Positions 17,082-25,208 of a stretch of 64,000 nucleotides of DNA are shown one piece after another; positions within the stretch are counted from its first letter, which is position 1; every line of letters starts with the position of its first letter. This DNA comes from Seonamhaeicola maritimus (GTDB lineage: Bacteria > Bacteroidota > Bacteroidia > Flavobacteriales > Flavobacteriaceae), in NCBI RefSeq assembly GCF_008056315.1, contig NZ_VRKQ01000018.1:251772-315771 (forward strand), in the 5' to 3' direction. The notes under the pieces were generated by a model. The model saw only the letters and a list, made by a program, of their open reading frames with translations, searched no databases and was not told where the DNA came from. The translations under genes and the position numbers were made by a program.

Positions 17082-18014
17082 ATGATGAAGATAGCAGAAC
17101 GCCTTTTAGCGTGCTTGGGATTGTTAAGTTTATGTATTTTATTTATTTATGCCCTCCAAGACGCACCTACTGATGAAAATTTTGAAAAAAAACTAATAAA
17201 CGATTATAACGTTTATGCACTACAAGTACCAGATGATTTAGATTTTGCGGGCGAAGCTCTTCCGTTAAATAATCCAGATATTTTGGAACGAATGGATCGA
17301 GAATTGTTAGTAAATACCTATTGGCAATCTAATGGTTTATTGATGTTCAAACGTTCAAAAAAGCACTTTCCTATAATTGAACCGATATTAAATAAACATG
17401 GCGTGCCTGATGATTTTAAATATTTGGCGGTAATAGAAAGTGGTTTAACCAATGCCGTTTCTCCTGCAGGTGCTAGGGGAGTTTGGCAGATTATGAAAGC
17501 TACAGGAAAAGAAAATGGTTTAGAGGTCAATACTAATGTAGATGAACGATACCACTTAGAGAAAGCAACTGAAGTTGCTTGTAAATACCTTTTAGAAGCT
17601 AAAGAGAGTTTAGGGTCTTGGACTTTGGCTGCGGCAGCTTACAACGCTGGTAAAGCAGGTGTTTCCCGTAGATTGAAAGAGCAAAATGTTACGGATTACT
17701 ACGATCTACTTTTAGGAGAGGAAACAGGCCGATACTTGTTTAGAATTGTTGCTTTGAAAGAAATTCTTTCTAACCCAGACAAGTATGGTTTTAATTTTAG
17801 AGAAAAAGATTTATATACCAATGTACCAACTTTTAAAGTTGAGGTGGATTCGGCAGTGACTGATTTCTCAAAGTTTGCGCAGAAATTCGGTATTAATTAT
17901 AAGATACTGAAGTTGCATAATCCTTGGTTACGTGAAAGACATCTCAATAATAAGACTAGGAAACTTTATGAAATTGAAATACCTAAAGAAGGGTATTATG
18001 ATTTAGTTCAGTAA
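17082..18014 (+). CDS. Membrane-anchored lytic murein transglycosylase (MltD/Slt type)
   Basis: The 310-residue protein starts with a hydrophobic signal or anchor (LLACLGLLSLCILFIYAL). The SLT domain (about 105-225) shows the catalytic glutamate in LAVIESGL (E119), then SPAGARGVWQIMKATG and AAAYNAGKAGVSRRL, the family's sugar-binding motifs. It cleaves the MurNAc-GlcNAc bond of peptidoglycan, forming anhydro ends. The C-terminal ~60 residues (FKVEVDSAVTDFSKFA to the end) resemble a degenerate LysM-type module. The transcript converges with the TPR gene, whose stop is only 5 bp away. Confidence 0.87.
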   Translation: MMKIAERLLACLGLLSLCILFIYALQDAPTDENFEKKLINDYNVYALQVPDDLDFAGEALPLNNPDILERMDRELLVNTYWQSNGLLMFKRSKKHFPIIEPILNKHGVPDDFKYLAVIESGLTNAVSPAGARGVWQIMKATGKENGLEVNTNVDERYHLEKATEVACKYLLEAKESLGSWTLAAAAYNAGKAGVSRRLKEQNVTDYYDLLLGEETGRYLFRIVALKEILSNPDKYGFNFREKDLYTNVPTFKVEVDSAVTDFSKFAQKFGINYKILKLHNPWLRERHLNNKTRKLYEIEIPKEGYYDLVQ

Positions 18015-18019
18015 ATTAA

Positions 18020-18598
18020 TTATCTACTTTTTCTTTTTTGGGATCTTAGTGAGCCTCCAGTTCCAAAATGTTGGTTGGGTCCAACAGCACGTTTCATATT
18101 TTGCTTCATCATTTTAATCTGATCAGTTAGCATACCATGTTTATCTAGTTGCTGTGCCTCTGTTAATAATTTTTGAGCTTCTTGTTTTCTTCGTTTAGAA
18201 AAAGCTACACCAGCTAGATTTAGTTTAGCCATAGCTAAATCATGTTTCATAGATAACCCCAATGAAATGGCCTTTTTAAAATATTTTTCGGCATCATTCA
18301 TATTAGTTTGAGCTACCATTATTCCATGTAAATAATTATAATAACCTTGTTGTTTTTTTACTAAAGCACCTTCAGGGTTTTTAATTTTATTCAACCATTT
18401 TTTTGCACCTTCAAAGTCTTGCTTTCTAAGTCTTAAAAACGCCAAAAGAATAAATTCATTCTTAAAGTATAGAAATACAAAAACAGCCGCAAGAAAAATT
18501 AGGGCTATACCATTACCTATTTCACCCTCAATAAATTGATAAACAGCATAAGCAATAACTCCAATAGCAATGATTAATTTTATAATTTTATTATACAT
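18020..18598 (-). CDS. Membrane protein with tetratricopeptide repeats
   Basis: The 192-residue protein has two N-terminal membrane helices (IIKLIIAIGVIAYAVY and IALIFLAAVFVFLYF), then a soluble domain with TPR-like helix pairs (DFEGAKKWLNKI, DAEKYFKKAISLG, KLNLAGVAFSKRRKQEAQKLL) and a basic tail. TPRs mediate protein contacts; the partner is unknown. A palindrome AATGGGT...ACCCATT lies 23 bp upstream of the start. Confidence 0.65.
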   Translation of the reverse strand: MYNKIIKLIIAIGVIAYAVYQFIEGEIGNGIALIFLAAVFVFLYFKNEFILLAFLRLRKQDFEGAKKWLNKIKNPEGALVKKQQGYYNYLHGIMVAQTNMNDAEKYFKKAISLGLSMKHDLAMAKLNLAGVAFSKRRKQEAQKLLTEAQQLDKHGMLTDQIKMMKQNMKRAVGPNQHFGTGGSLRSQKRKSR

Positions 18599-18620
18599 TT
18601 TATATTTTTGTTTTATTTAA

Positions 18621-18640
18621 AATGGGTGCTTTTACCCATT
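18621..18640. promoter_or_regulatory. Inverted repeat upstream of the TPR gene
   Basis: AATGGGT-GCTTTT-ACCCATT is a perfect 7-bp inverted repeat in the gap between the divergent TPR and rpmH genes. It may be an operator or a leader hairpin; there is no independent support. Confidence 0.35.
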
Positions 18641-18709
18641 AATTCTGCAATTTTGTTTTGAATTGCAAAGAAACTAAATTTTTCTATAAAAAATATTATT
18701 AAAATGGGT

Positions 18710-18738
18710 TTGTGAAATAAAAAACTGTTGTATATTTG
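18710..18738 (+). promoter_or_regulatory. Promoter of rpmH
   Basis: TTG (18710-18712), an 18-nt spacer and TATATTTG (18731-18738) match the full consensus. The ~65-nt leader contains TTTTGA...TCAAAA (18746-18751 and 18759-18764), a small hairpin. Confidence 0.75.
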
Positions 18739-18808
18739 CGCTCAGTTTTGAGAAAGGGTCAAAATCAGAATAAAAAAATTACAATTCAGTATTTAAAGAT
18801 ATAAGACA

Positions 18809-18970
18809 ATGAGCAAAAGAACGTTTCAACCATCAAAAAGAAAGAGAAGAAACAAACATGGTTTTAGAGAAAGAATGGCTTCTGCTAATGGAAGAAAAGT
18901 ACTTGCTCGTAGAAGGGCTAAGGGAAGAAAGAAATTGTCTGTGTCATCTGAAACAAGACATAAAAAATAA
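18809..18970 (+). CDS. rpmH: 50S ribosomal protein L34
   Basis: The 53-residue, strongly basic protein reads [19 protein letters not shown], followed by [19 protein letters not shown] and SETRHKK, the unmistakable L34 sequence. The usual length is 44-53 residues. It has its own promoter and terminator. The usual dnaA and rnpA neighbours of L34 are not adjacent; carB follows instead. Confidence 0.97.
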   Translation: MSKRTFQPSKRKRRNKHGFRERMASANGRKVLARRRAKGRKKLSVSSETRHKK

Positions 18971-18993
18971 TGATTAACAATTGTTTATAAATT

Positions 18994-19024
18994 AAAGGTG
19001 TTGCTTAAGTGTAACGCCTTTTTT
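18994..19024 (+). terminator. Terminator of rpmH
   Basis: AAAGGTGTT (18994-19002) pairs with AACGCCTTT (19013-19021, one G-T pair), followed by a T run. Confidence 0.82.
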
Positions 19025-19040
19025 TATGTTTAGCAATTAC

Positions 19041-19048
19041 TATTTTTG
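19041..19048 (+). promoter_or_regulatory. -7 promoter box of carB
   Basis: TATTTTTG (TAnnTTTG) lies 36 nt before the carB ATG, just after the rpmH terminator. Confidence 0.45.
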
Positions 19049-19083
19049 CAACTAATTTATTTACACTAGAATACTTTATAAAA

Positions 19084-21936
19084 ATGCCAAAAAATCCTAA
19101 TTTAAAATCTATACTAATTATTGGTTCTGGCCCTATTATTATTGGACAAGCGTGTGAGTTTGATTATTCAGGTTCGCAAGCATTACGTTCTTTAAGAGAG
19201 GACGGAATTGAAACTATTTTAATTAATTCCAATCCGGCAACTATTATGACTGATCCTTCTATGGCAGATCATGTATATTTGTTGCCTTTGAATACTAAGT
19301 CAATAATAAAAATATTAAAAGAACACCCTCAAATTGATGCTGTTTTGCCAACAATGGGTGGTCAAACAGCTCTAAATCTAGCTATTGAGGCTGATGAAAA
19401 AGGGATTTGGAAAGATTTTGGAGTTGAACTTATTGGTGTTAATATTGATGCTATTAACATTACAGAAGATAGAGAGCAGTTTAGGGAGTTAATGGAAAAA
19501 ATAGGTGTAGCTATGGCTCCACAAGCTACAGCTTCTTCATTTTTAAAAGGAAAAGAAATAGCACAAGAATTTGGTTTTCCTTTATGTATTCGTTCTTCTT
19601 TTACTCTTGGGGGAGCGGGTGCTGCTATTGTTTATGATGAAAAAGATTTTGATAAGCTACTGCGTCATGGTTTAGAAATATCACCTATCCACGAGGTGAT
19701 GATAGATAAAGCACTATTAGGATGGAAAGAATACGAATTAGAGTTACTTAGAGACTCTAACGATAATGTAGTGATTATCTGTTCTATTGAAAATATGGAC
19801 CCAATGGGTATCCACACAGGAGATTCAATTACGGTGGCACCGGCAATGACATTAAGCGATAGAACCTATCAAAAAATGCGTGATATGGCAATTCACATGA
19901 TGCGCAGTATTGGTGATTTTGCAGGTGGTTGTAATGTGCAATTTGCTGTAAGTCCTGATGAGAAAGAAGATATTATTGCTATTGAAATTAATCCACGTGT
20001 GTCACGTTCTTCGGCATTGGCAAGTAAAGCAACTGGATATCCAATTGCTAAGATTGCTGCAAAACTTGCTTTAGGATATCATTTAGATGAATTGAATAAT
20101 CAAATTACAAAATCTACTTCTGCTTTATTTGAGCCAACTTTGGATTATGTGATTGTAAAAATACCACGTTGGAATTTTGATAAGTTTGAAGGTTCTGACA
20201 GAACATTAGGGCTTCAAATGAAAGCTGTTGGAGAGGTTATGGGTATTGGGCGTTCATTCCAAGAAGCTCTACACAAAGCTACTCAATCATTAGAAATTAA
20301 ACGCAATGGTTTAGGAGCTGATGGTAAAGAGAACAAGAATTATGATGAAGTAATAGAAAAATTAAAGTTCGCTTCATGGGATCGCGTCTTCATAATTTAT
20401 GATGCTATAAAAATGGGAATTCCATTGAGCAGAATCCATGAAATCACCAAAATAGATATGTGGTTCTTAAAGCAATATGAAGAATTGTTTTTCCTTGAAA
20501 AAGAAATATCTACTTTCAATATAGATTCTATAGATAAACCTTTATTGCTTGAAGCTAAACAAAAAGGTTATGGTGATAGACAAATCGCGCATATGTTGGG
20601 TTGCTTAGAAAGCCAGGTTTACAACAAACGTGAAGAACTAGGTATTAATCGTGTTTATAAATTAGTGGATACATGTGCTGCTGAATTTGAAGCAAAAACT
20701 CCATATTACTATTCAACATTTGAAAGTGATATGCAAACTGCAGATGGTAAAAGATACTCTGATAATGAAAGTATAGTTTCAGATAAAAAGAAAATAATTG
20801 TTCTTGGTTCTGGACCAAATAGAATTGGACAAGGTATAGAGTTTGATTACTGCTGTGTACATGGTGTATATGCTGCTCAGGAATGTGGTTACGAAACCAT
20901 AATGATTAACTGTAACCCAGAAACAGTTTCAACTGACTTTGATACGGCTGACAAATTATATTTTGAACCAGTTTTTTGGGAACATATCTATGATATTATT
21001 AAGCATGAAAAGCCTGAAGGTGTAATTGTTCAATTAGGAGGTCAGACCGCTTTGAAGTTGGCTGAAAAACTTACTAAGTACGGTGTAAAAATTATAGGTA
21101 CAAGCTTTGAATCTCTTGATTTAGCTGAGGATAGAGGAAGTTTTTCAACGCTTTTAAAAGAGAATAATATTCCTTACCCAGAGTTTGATACAGCGGAAAC
21201 TGCAGATGAGGCTCTAGCGGTTGCTAAAAAATTAGATTTCCCAATATTGGTTAGACCATCTTATGTATTAGGAGGTCAGGGAATGAAAATTGTAATCAAT
21301 GAGAAGGAACTTGAAGAACACGTTGTGAGCTTATTACATAGTATACCCAATAATAAGTTATTATTAGACCACTATTTAGAAGGTGCCATTGAAGCTGAAG
21401 CTGATGCTATTTGTGATGGGGAGGAAGTTTACATAATAGGTATAATGGAGCATATAGAGCCTTGTGGAATTCATTCTGGAGATAGTAACTCTACATTACC
21501 ACCATTTAATTTGGGTGAATTCGTAATGCAGCAAATTAAAGACCATACTAAAAAGATTGCACTAGCACTTAATACGGTAGGTTTAATTAATATTCAATTT
21601 GCGGTAAAAGATGATATGGTTTACATTATAGAAGCAAATCCAAGGGCGTCAAGAACGGTACCGTTTATTGCAAAAGCTTATGGAGAACCTTATGTGAATT
21701 ATGCCACTAAATTAATGTTAGGTGAAAATAAGGTTAAAGATTTCAACTTTAAACCAGAATTAGAAGGCTATGCCATTAAACAACCAGTATTCTCGTTTAA
21801 TAAGTTCCCGAATGTAGATAAAACATTAGGCCCTGAAATGAAGAGTACTGGAGAGAGTATTTTGTTCATTGATAGCCTGAAAGATGATCAGTTTTATGAT
21901 CTATATTCTAGACGAAAAATGTACTTAAGTAAATAA
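19084..21936 (+). CDS. carB: Carbamoyl-phosphate synthase large chain, short form
   Basis: The 950-residue protein has the duplicated ATP-grasp architecture: the first half starts SILIIGSGPIIIGQACEFDYSG, and the second half starts IIVLGSGPNRIGQGIEFDYC at about residue 565. It makes carbamoyl phosphate from bicarbonate, ATP and ammonia delivered by CarA, for pyrimidines and arginine. E. coli CarB is about 1073 residues; this one stops right after the second synthetase domain (GPEMKSTGES, then SRRKMYLSK), so the C-terminal MGS-like allosteric domain is absent. Loss of UMP/ornithine control through that domain is expected. carA is not in the window. Confidence 0.95.
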   Translation: MPKNPNLKSILIIGSGPIIIGQACEFDYSGSQALRSLREDGIETILINSNPATIMTDPSMADHVYLLPLNTKSIIKILKEHPQIDAVLPTMGGQTALNLAIEADEKGIWKDFGVELIGVNIDAINITEDREQFRELMEKIGVAMAPQATASSFLKGKEIAQEFGFPLCIRSSFTLGGAGAAIVYDEKDFDKLLRHGLEISPIHEVMIDKALLGWKEYELELLRDSNDNVVIICSIENMDPMGIHTGDSITVAPAMTLSDRTYQKMRDMAIHMMRSIGDFAGGCNVQFAVSPDEKEDIIAIEINPRVSRSSALASKATGYPIAKIAAKLALGYHLDELNNQITKSTSALFEPTLDYVIVKIPRWNFDKFEGSDRTLGLQMKAVGEVMGIGRSFQEALHKATQSLEIKRNGLGADGKENKNYDEVIEKLKFASWDRVFIIYDAIKMGIPLSRIHEITKIDMWFLKQYEELFFLEKEISTFNIDSIDKPLLLEAKQKGYGDRQIAHMLGCLESQVYNKREELGINRVYKLVDTCAAEFEAKTPYYYSTFESDMQTADGKRYSDNESIVSDKKKIIVLGSGPNRIGQGIEFDYCCVHGVYAAQECGYETIMINCNPETVSTDFDTADKLYFEPVFWEHIYDIIKHEKPEGVIVQLGGQTALKLAEKLTKYGVKIIGTSFESLDLAEDRGSFSTLLKENNIPYPEFDTAETADEALAVAKKLDFPILVRPSYVLGGQGMKIVINEKELEEHVVSLLHSIPNNKLLLDHYLEGAIEAEADAICDGEEVYIIGIMEHIEPCGIHSGDSNSTLPPFNLGEFVMQQIKDHTKKIALALNTVGLINIQFAVKDDMVYIIEANPRASRTVPFIAKAYGEPYVNYATKLMLGENKVKDFNFKPELEGYAIKQPVFSFNKFPNVDKTLGPEMKSTGESILFIDSLKDDQFYDLYSRRKMYLSK

Positions 21937-21956
21937 ATAATTAAGTGTTTATAGTA

Positions 21957-21992
21957 TAAAATCCCTTTTCAATGTAATGAAAAGGGATTTTT
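21957..21992. terminator. Strong bidirectional terminator
   Basis: A 14-bp perfect stem, AAAATCCCTTTTCA (ending at 21971) with TGAAAAGGGATTTT (21978-21991), 6-nt loop, between convergent carB and the DUF4349 gene. Confidence 0.9.
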
Positions 21993-21996
21993 GTTT

Positions 21997-22866
21997 TTAC
22001 TTCTTTAGCAACAAACGTTTTCTAATATAGATAATAAGTAGCGTACCAGTAATTATTAATGGCCAAATATGAAGAATACCCAATAATAAATTTTCAATAA
22101 GCTCCCAACCAAATGACAATGCATTTTTAGATTTTGTCCAAAAGGTTTTATTGTATGTTACTGGTTCTTCTTTATAATCAACTGTTTCATATAAATCAAT
22201 TTGAATAGTACTAAACGAGACTTTATTGCTTAAATATTTAAGTCTGCCTTGAGCTGCTTCAATTTCTTCTTGAATGATTCTTATTTTATCTTCAGTATTT
22301 AAAATATCTTCTACGGTAATTGCTTTTTTACGCAAAATTGATTCATAGCGCTTCTTAACTTCAAGCTTAGTATTAAGTCGTGATTGCAAATCAATATATT
22401 CTTCTGTAACATCTTGTGTTGTTATGTTTTCATAATCAATAAATTCGGCAACTCCACTAATTGAGTCCATGAATGAATCAAAATGTTGTTGTGGAATTTT
22501 AATAGTAAACCTATTAGCTTTTTGATACAGATTGTTTTCAAACCGCATATCAGAAATGTATGCTCCGTATTTAATAGCTACTTGCTTTATTTCATTGGTA
22601 GCCTTTTTTACATGCTTTACTTTGTATTTGGCCTTTGCCGATTTTATAATTTTTAAGTTCTTCGGTATGCTGCTGGTTGTTGCTCCAACTTTTAGGGCTT
22701 TCTCTGAATCCTGATTTGAAACTGATTCAAAATCTTGAGCTACTTCAACCTCTTCTAGCATAACACTTTCATTATGTTTTGATGTATTCTGACAAGAAAA
22801 AATGACAATAAGCATGAAGAAAGTCAATGTAATTTTAAATAATGTTTTTAATGGTTTTGCTTTCAT
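21997..22866 (-). CDS. DUF4349 lipoprotein with C-terminal membrane helix
   Basis: The 289-residue protein has a lipoprotein signal (FFMLIVIFSCQN), a DUF4349 domain with a strand-rich start (IIKSAKAKYKVKHVKKA), the conserved QDVTEEYIDLQSRL segment, a coiled coil (about 175-225, RYESILRKKA through EEIEAAQGRLKYL) and a C-terminal membrane helix followed by KKRLLLKK-type basic residues. This layout is typical of DUF4349 proteins, of unknown function. It is divergent from the TTG-started membrane gene at 22996 with a palindrome between them. Confidence 0.82.
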   Translation of the reverse strand: MKAKPLKTLFKITLTFFMLIVIFSCQNTSKHNESVMLEEVEVAQDFESVSNQDSEKALKVGATTSSIPKNLKIIKSAKAKYKVKHVKKATNEIKQVAIKYGAYISDMRFENNLYQKANRFTIKIPQQHFDSFMDSISGVAEFIDYENITTQDVTEEYIDLQSRLNTKLEVKKRYESILRKKAITVEDILNTEDKIRIIQEEIEAAQGRLKYLSNKVSFSTIQIDLYETVDYKEEPVTYNKTFWTKSKNALSFGWELIENLLLGILHIWPLIITGTLLIIYIRKRLLLKK

Positions 22867-22944
22867 AATTTTATATTTTTAAGATTTAAAAAACAAACCT
22901 AGTGCCTCATGAAAGAGTTGCCTTGTAAAAGCATTGTATTTCAT

Positions 22945-22962
22945 TTGTAAATTATTTTACAA
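22945..22962. promoter_or_regulatory. Palindrome between divergent genes, possible operator
   Basis: TTGTAAA-TTAT-TTTACAA is a perfect 7+4+7 inverted repeat in the 129-bp gap between the DUF4349 gene and the 22996 gene, with outer arms GCATT (22931-22935) and AATGC (22968-22972). It could bind a dimeric regulator. Confidence 0.4.
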
Positions 22963-22995
22963 TTTGTAATGCGTTTGTTTTCAATTGATTAAAGT

Positions 22996-23886
22996 TTGAA
23001 TAGAGAAGACGCTTATTACTTCAATGAATTAAAAAAAGCTATTGCAGCTTCTTTTTTAAGGCATCATAGTGCTCCAGATTCGATAAATAAATGGAAAGGA
23101 GAGGATATTGTTTTGTTTCAGGAAGATCTTTTTAATAAAGTGAAAGCTAAAGTAAGTGAAAAATGGTTTTACACTTACTTTAAAAACGAAGCCCAAAAAC
23201 TCCCTAGAATTGATATGCTTAATTTGTTAGCTCAATATGTTGAGTTTGAAAATTGGCATGCATTTAAAGAATCTATTTCTGTTACTATTGAAAAGAGACG
23301 CTTTGAAAAGAGATATTTGTTTATAGGGTTTCCAATTTTGGTATTTGCATTGATGTATTGGGGTTTGGATAAAGAGAATGAGTTTCATTTTTGTTTTGTT
23401 GACGAAGTTAAAAACCGATCTATCACAGAGATTGTGCTCGATATTAAAGTCTTACAAAACGATGAATCTCCACTATATTTTAAAACGGATAGTTCAGGGT
23501 GTTTTTCTTATATAACCAAGGCGGATTTTGTGAAATTTGTAGTGCAGTCACCTTACCATAAGACAGATACTATTACTAGATACATTGATTCTAATATTAA
23601 CAAAACGGTTAAACTATTTACCGATGACTATGCGCTTATGTTGCATTATTACTCAAATGGAAAGGTTAAAGATTGGAAAAAACATAAAATACAACTTGAG
23701 GGTTTAATTGCCAATGATGCTCAAATATATCAATTGTTTGATAGTAGTGTGGGGGTAGAGGTGTTTACAAAGGAAGAGTTTATTAGGTTGCTAACAATCC
23801 CAACACAGAACCTAAAACGCATACAGGTTTTACATAAAACCATGAAGAATGAACAAATTGTGAAACTAAAGTTTATTGTAAAATGA
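22996..23886 (+). CDS. Single-pass membrane protein of unknown function
   Basis: The 296-residue protein starts with TTG at 22996; an in-frame TAA sits only one codon upstream (22990-22992) and the first internal ATG is far inside, so TTG is the likely start. A soluble helical N-terminal part of ~105 residues (with FENWHAFKESI) is followed by one membrane helix (YLFIGFPILVFALMYWGL) and an extracytoplasmic C-terminal part of ~165 residues. I do not recognise the family. The last 4 bp overlap the following lipoprotein gene, indicating translational coupling. Confidence 0.55.
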   Translation: MNREDAYYFNELKKAIAASFLRHHSAPDSINKWKGEDIVLFQEDLFNKVKAKVSEKWFYTYFKNEAQKLPRIDMLNLLAQYVEFENWHAFKESISVTIEKRRFEKRYLFIGFPILVFALMYWGLDKENEFHFCFVDEVKNRSITEIVLDIKVLQNDESPLYFKTDSSGCFSYITKADFVKFVVQSPYHKTDTITRYIDSNINKTVKLFTDDYALMLHYYSNGKVKDWKKHKIQLEGLIANDAQIYQLFDSSVGVEVFTKEEFIRLLTIPTQNLKRIQVLHKTMKNEQIVKLKFIVK

Positions 23887-24368
23887 GGTATATGGTTAAC
23901 ATATTGCTGTTTGTTTTGATATTTTCATGTAAAAATGAATCAGCTTATAAACTTGAAAGCACCGATGTAGAAAATGAAGTGGTTGAAATTAATAAGCCAG
24001 CTGAATTCTCTGAAATAGATAATTATGAAACCTTATCAGCTCAAAAACTATCAGAGTATTTTGATTTATTAAAATTGAAATCTCAACATCCAGATTTTGA
24101 AGAAGACATTGTTGCTCAGTTAAAAAACTATACTTCAGAGCAACTTATTGGCTTTAAAATAAATGATGATTTTGAAATTCAAAACATCCGCTTAAATGGA
24201 GAGCAAATTAAGATAGCTGATACACTTCGTAAATTACAAATTGAGTTTGATATTAATTCAAAGTTTGTAAACATCAAAGATTCTGTTTTTGCCTATATAA
24301 CCTCAAATACTATTTTAGTTGACGGTAAAGAATTGAAATCTAATAAGGTTAGGTTTTCTAGAGAATAG
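23883..24368 (+). CDS. Small lipoprotein of unknown function
   Basis: The 161-residue protein has a lipoprotein signal (NILLFVLIFSCKN) and a charged mature domain with no family I recognise. It overlaps the preceding membrane gene by 4 bp (ATGA), so the two are probably made together and may interact across the periplasm. The following gap holds a possible dispersed-repeat remnant. Confidence 0.55.
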   Translation: MRYMVNILLFVLIFSCKNESAYKLESTDVENEVVEINKPAEFSEIDNYETLSAQKLSEYFDLLKLKSQHPDFEEDIVAQLKNYTSEQLIGFKINDDFEIQNIRLNGEQIKIADTLRKLQIEFDINSKFVNIKDSVFAYITSNTILVDGKELKSNKVRFSRE

Positions 24369-24407
24369 ACATCTTATCTTCGACTTGGAATGACAAGCTC
24401 TACTTTC

Positions 24408-25187
24408 CTAAAACAAATCATTCAAAACCTTCGCTAATCTTATTCCCGCAATTTGAAGTTGTGATCTTACTGTATCGAAGTGATTGTATGAGTAGCTATA
24501 TCTTAAATTATCACCTTTTTTTATAGAACCATAAACATTTTTAGTTAATTCATGAGTTTCATTTACCCAATCTATTACCGTGCCTTTTTGAAGTTCTTTA
24601 ATGTCCTTTTTAGAGATGAATCTAGCATTGTCTGCTAATTCAGTATATGTCATGCCATAGGTGTCAATCATTTCTGTGTCCCATACTCTATGCAGATTAG
24701 AATCTTCATAAAACCATTGCACCTTAAAATCATTTCCGCCCTTATCTTCTTCTAAACCTACGTGCATTGGCTGATGTAAATCCCCAACCAAATGTATTAG
24801 CATTCTTAAATAGAAAGCTTTGTCTTCATCTGAAGATGTTTCGCTTTTTATAATATTGATGCATTGCTCTATACCACTAACTAAATCTCCATCTGGATGT
24901 CTTTTAGCTGGGTCATATTTAGCGTCCAATGGCATGTTAATAAAATGCCAAGTGTAAAACTCATTATAGCGTCTGTCAGATTTAATTTCGTCAGCAAAAG
25001 TTGAAACCAGTGCTAAGGATTCTCTTCCGAGTAATTTTTTAATGGCACGTTTGGTTTTTGGTTTCAAATATTTTGTTGCAATCTCTCCAACAACACGATG
25101 TCCTGTAGAACCCCAATCAGGTTTTGCAGATACCTTAAAGTTTATTAAACAACAGATTAATAGTGCGAAAAAATGCTTTGCTTTCAT
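24408..25187 (-). CDS. Secreted S1/P1-type nuclease
   Basis: The 259-residue protein has a Sec signal (FFALLICCLINFKVSA), giving a mature N-terminus KPDWGSTGHR; the tryptophan near the mature N-terminus and the histidine in STGHR are two of the zinc ligands. Other ligands fall in FADEIKSD, YTWHFINMP, HLVGDLHQPMHVG and NLHRVWDTEMID. These zinc-dependent enzymes degrade single-stranded DNA and RNA and often have 3'-nucleotidase activity, probably for nutrient scavenging outside the inner membrane. Confidence 0.9.
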   Translation of the reverse strand: MKAKHFFALLICCLINFKVSAKPDWGSTGHRVVGEIATKYLKPKTKRAIKKLLGRESLALVSTFADEIKSDRRYNEFYTWHFINMPLDAKYDPAKRHPDGDLVSGIEQCINIIKSETSSDEDKAFYLRMLIHLVGDLHQPMHVGLEEDKGGNDFKVQWFYEDSNLHRVWDTEMIDTYGMTYTELADNARFISKKDIKELQKGTVIDWVNETHELTKNVYGSIKKGDNLRYSYSYNHFDTVRSQLQIAGIRLAKVLNDLF

Positions 25188-25208
25188 TTTTTAGGGGTTT
25201 ACTGAAAT

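Noticed and set aside
18599-18808. Small RNA upstream of rpmH
   Set aside because: The hairpins there are short and the only terminator lies behind rpmH, so leader or operator is simpler.
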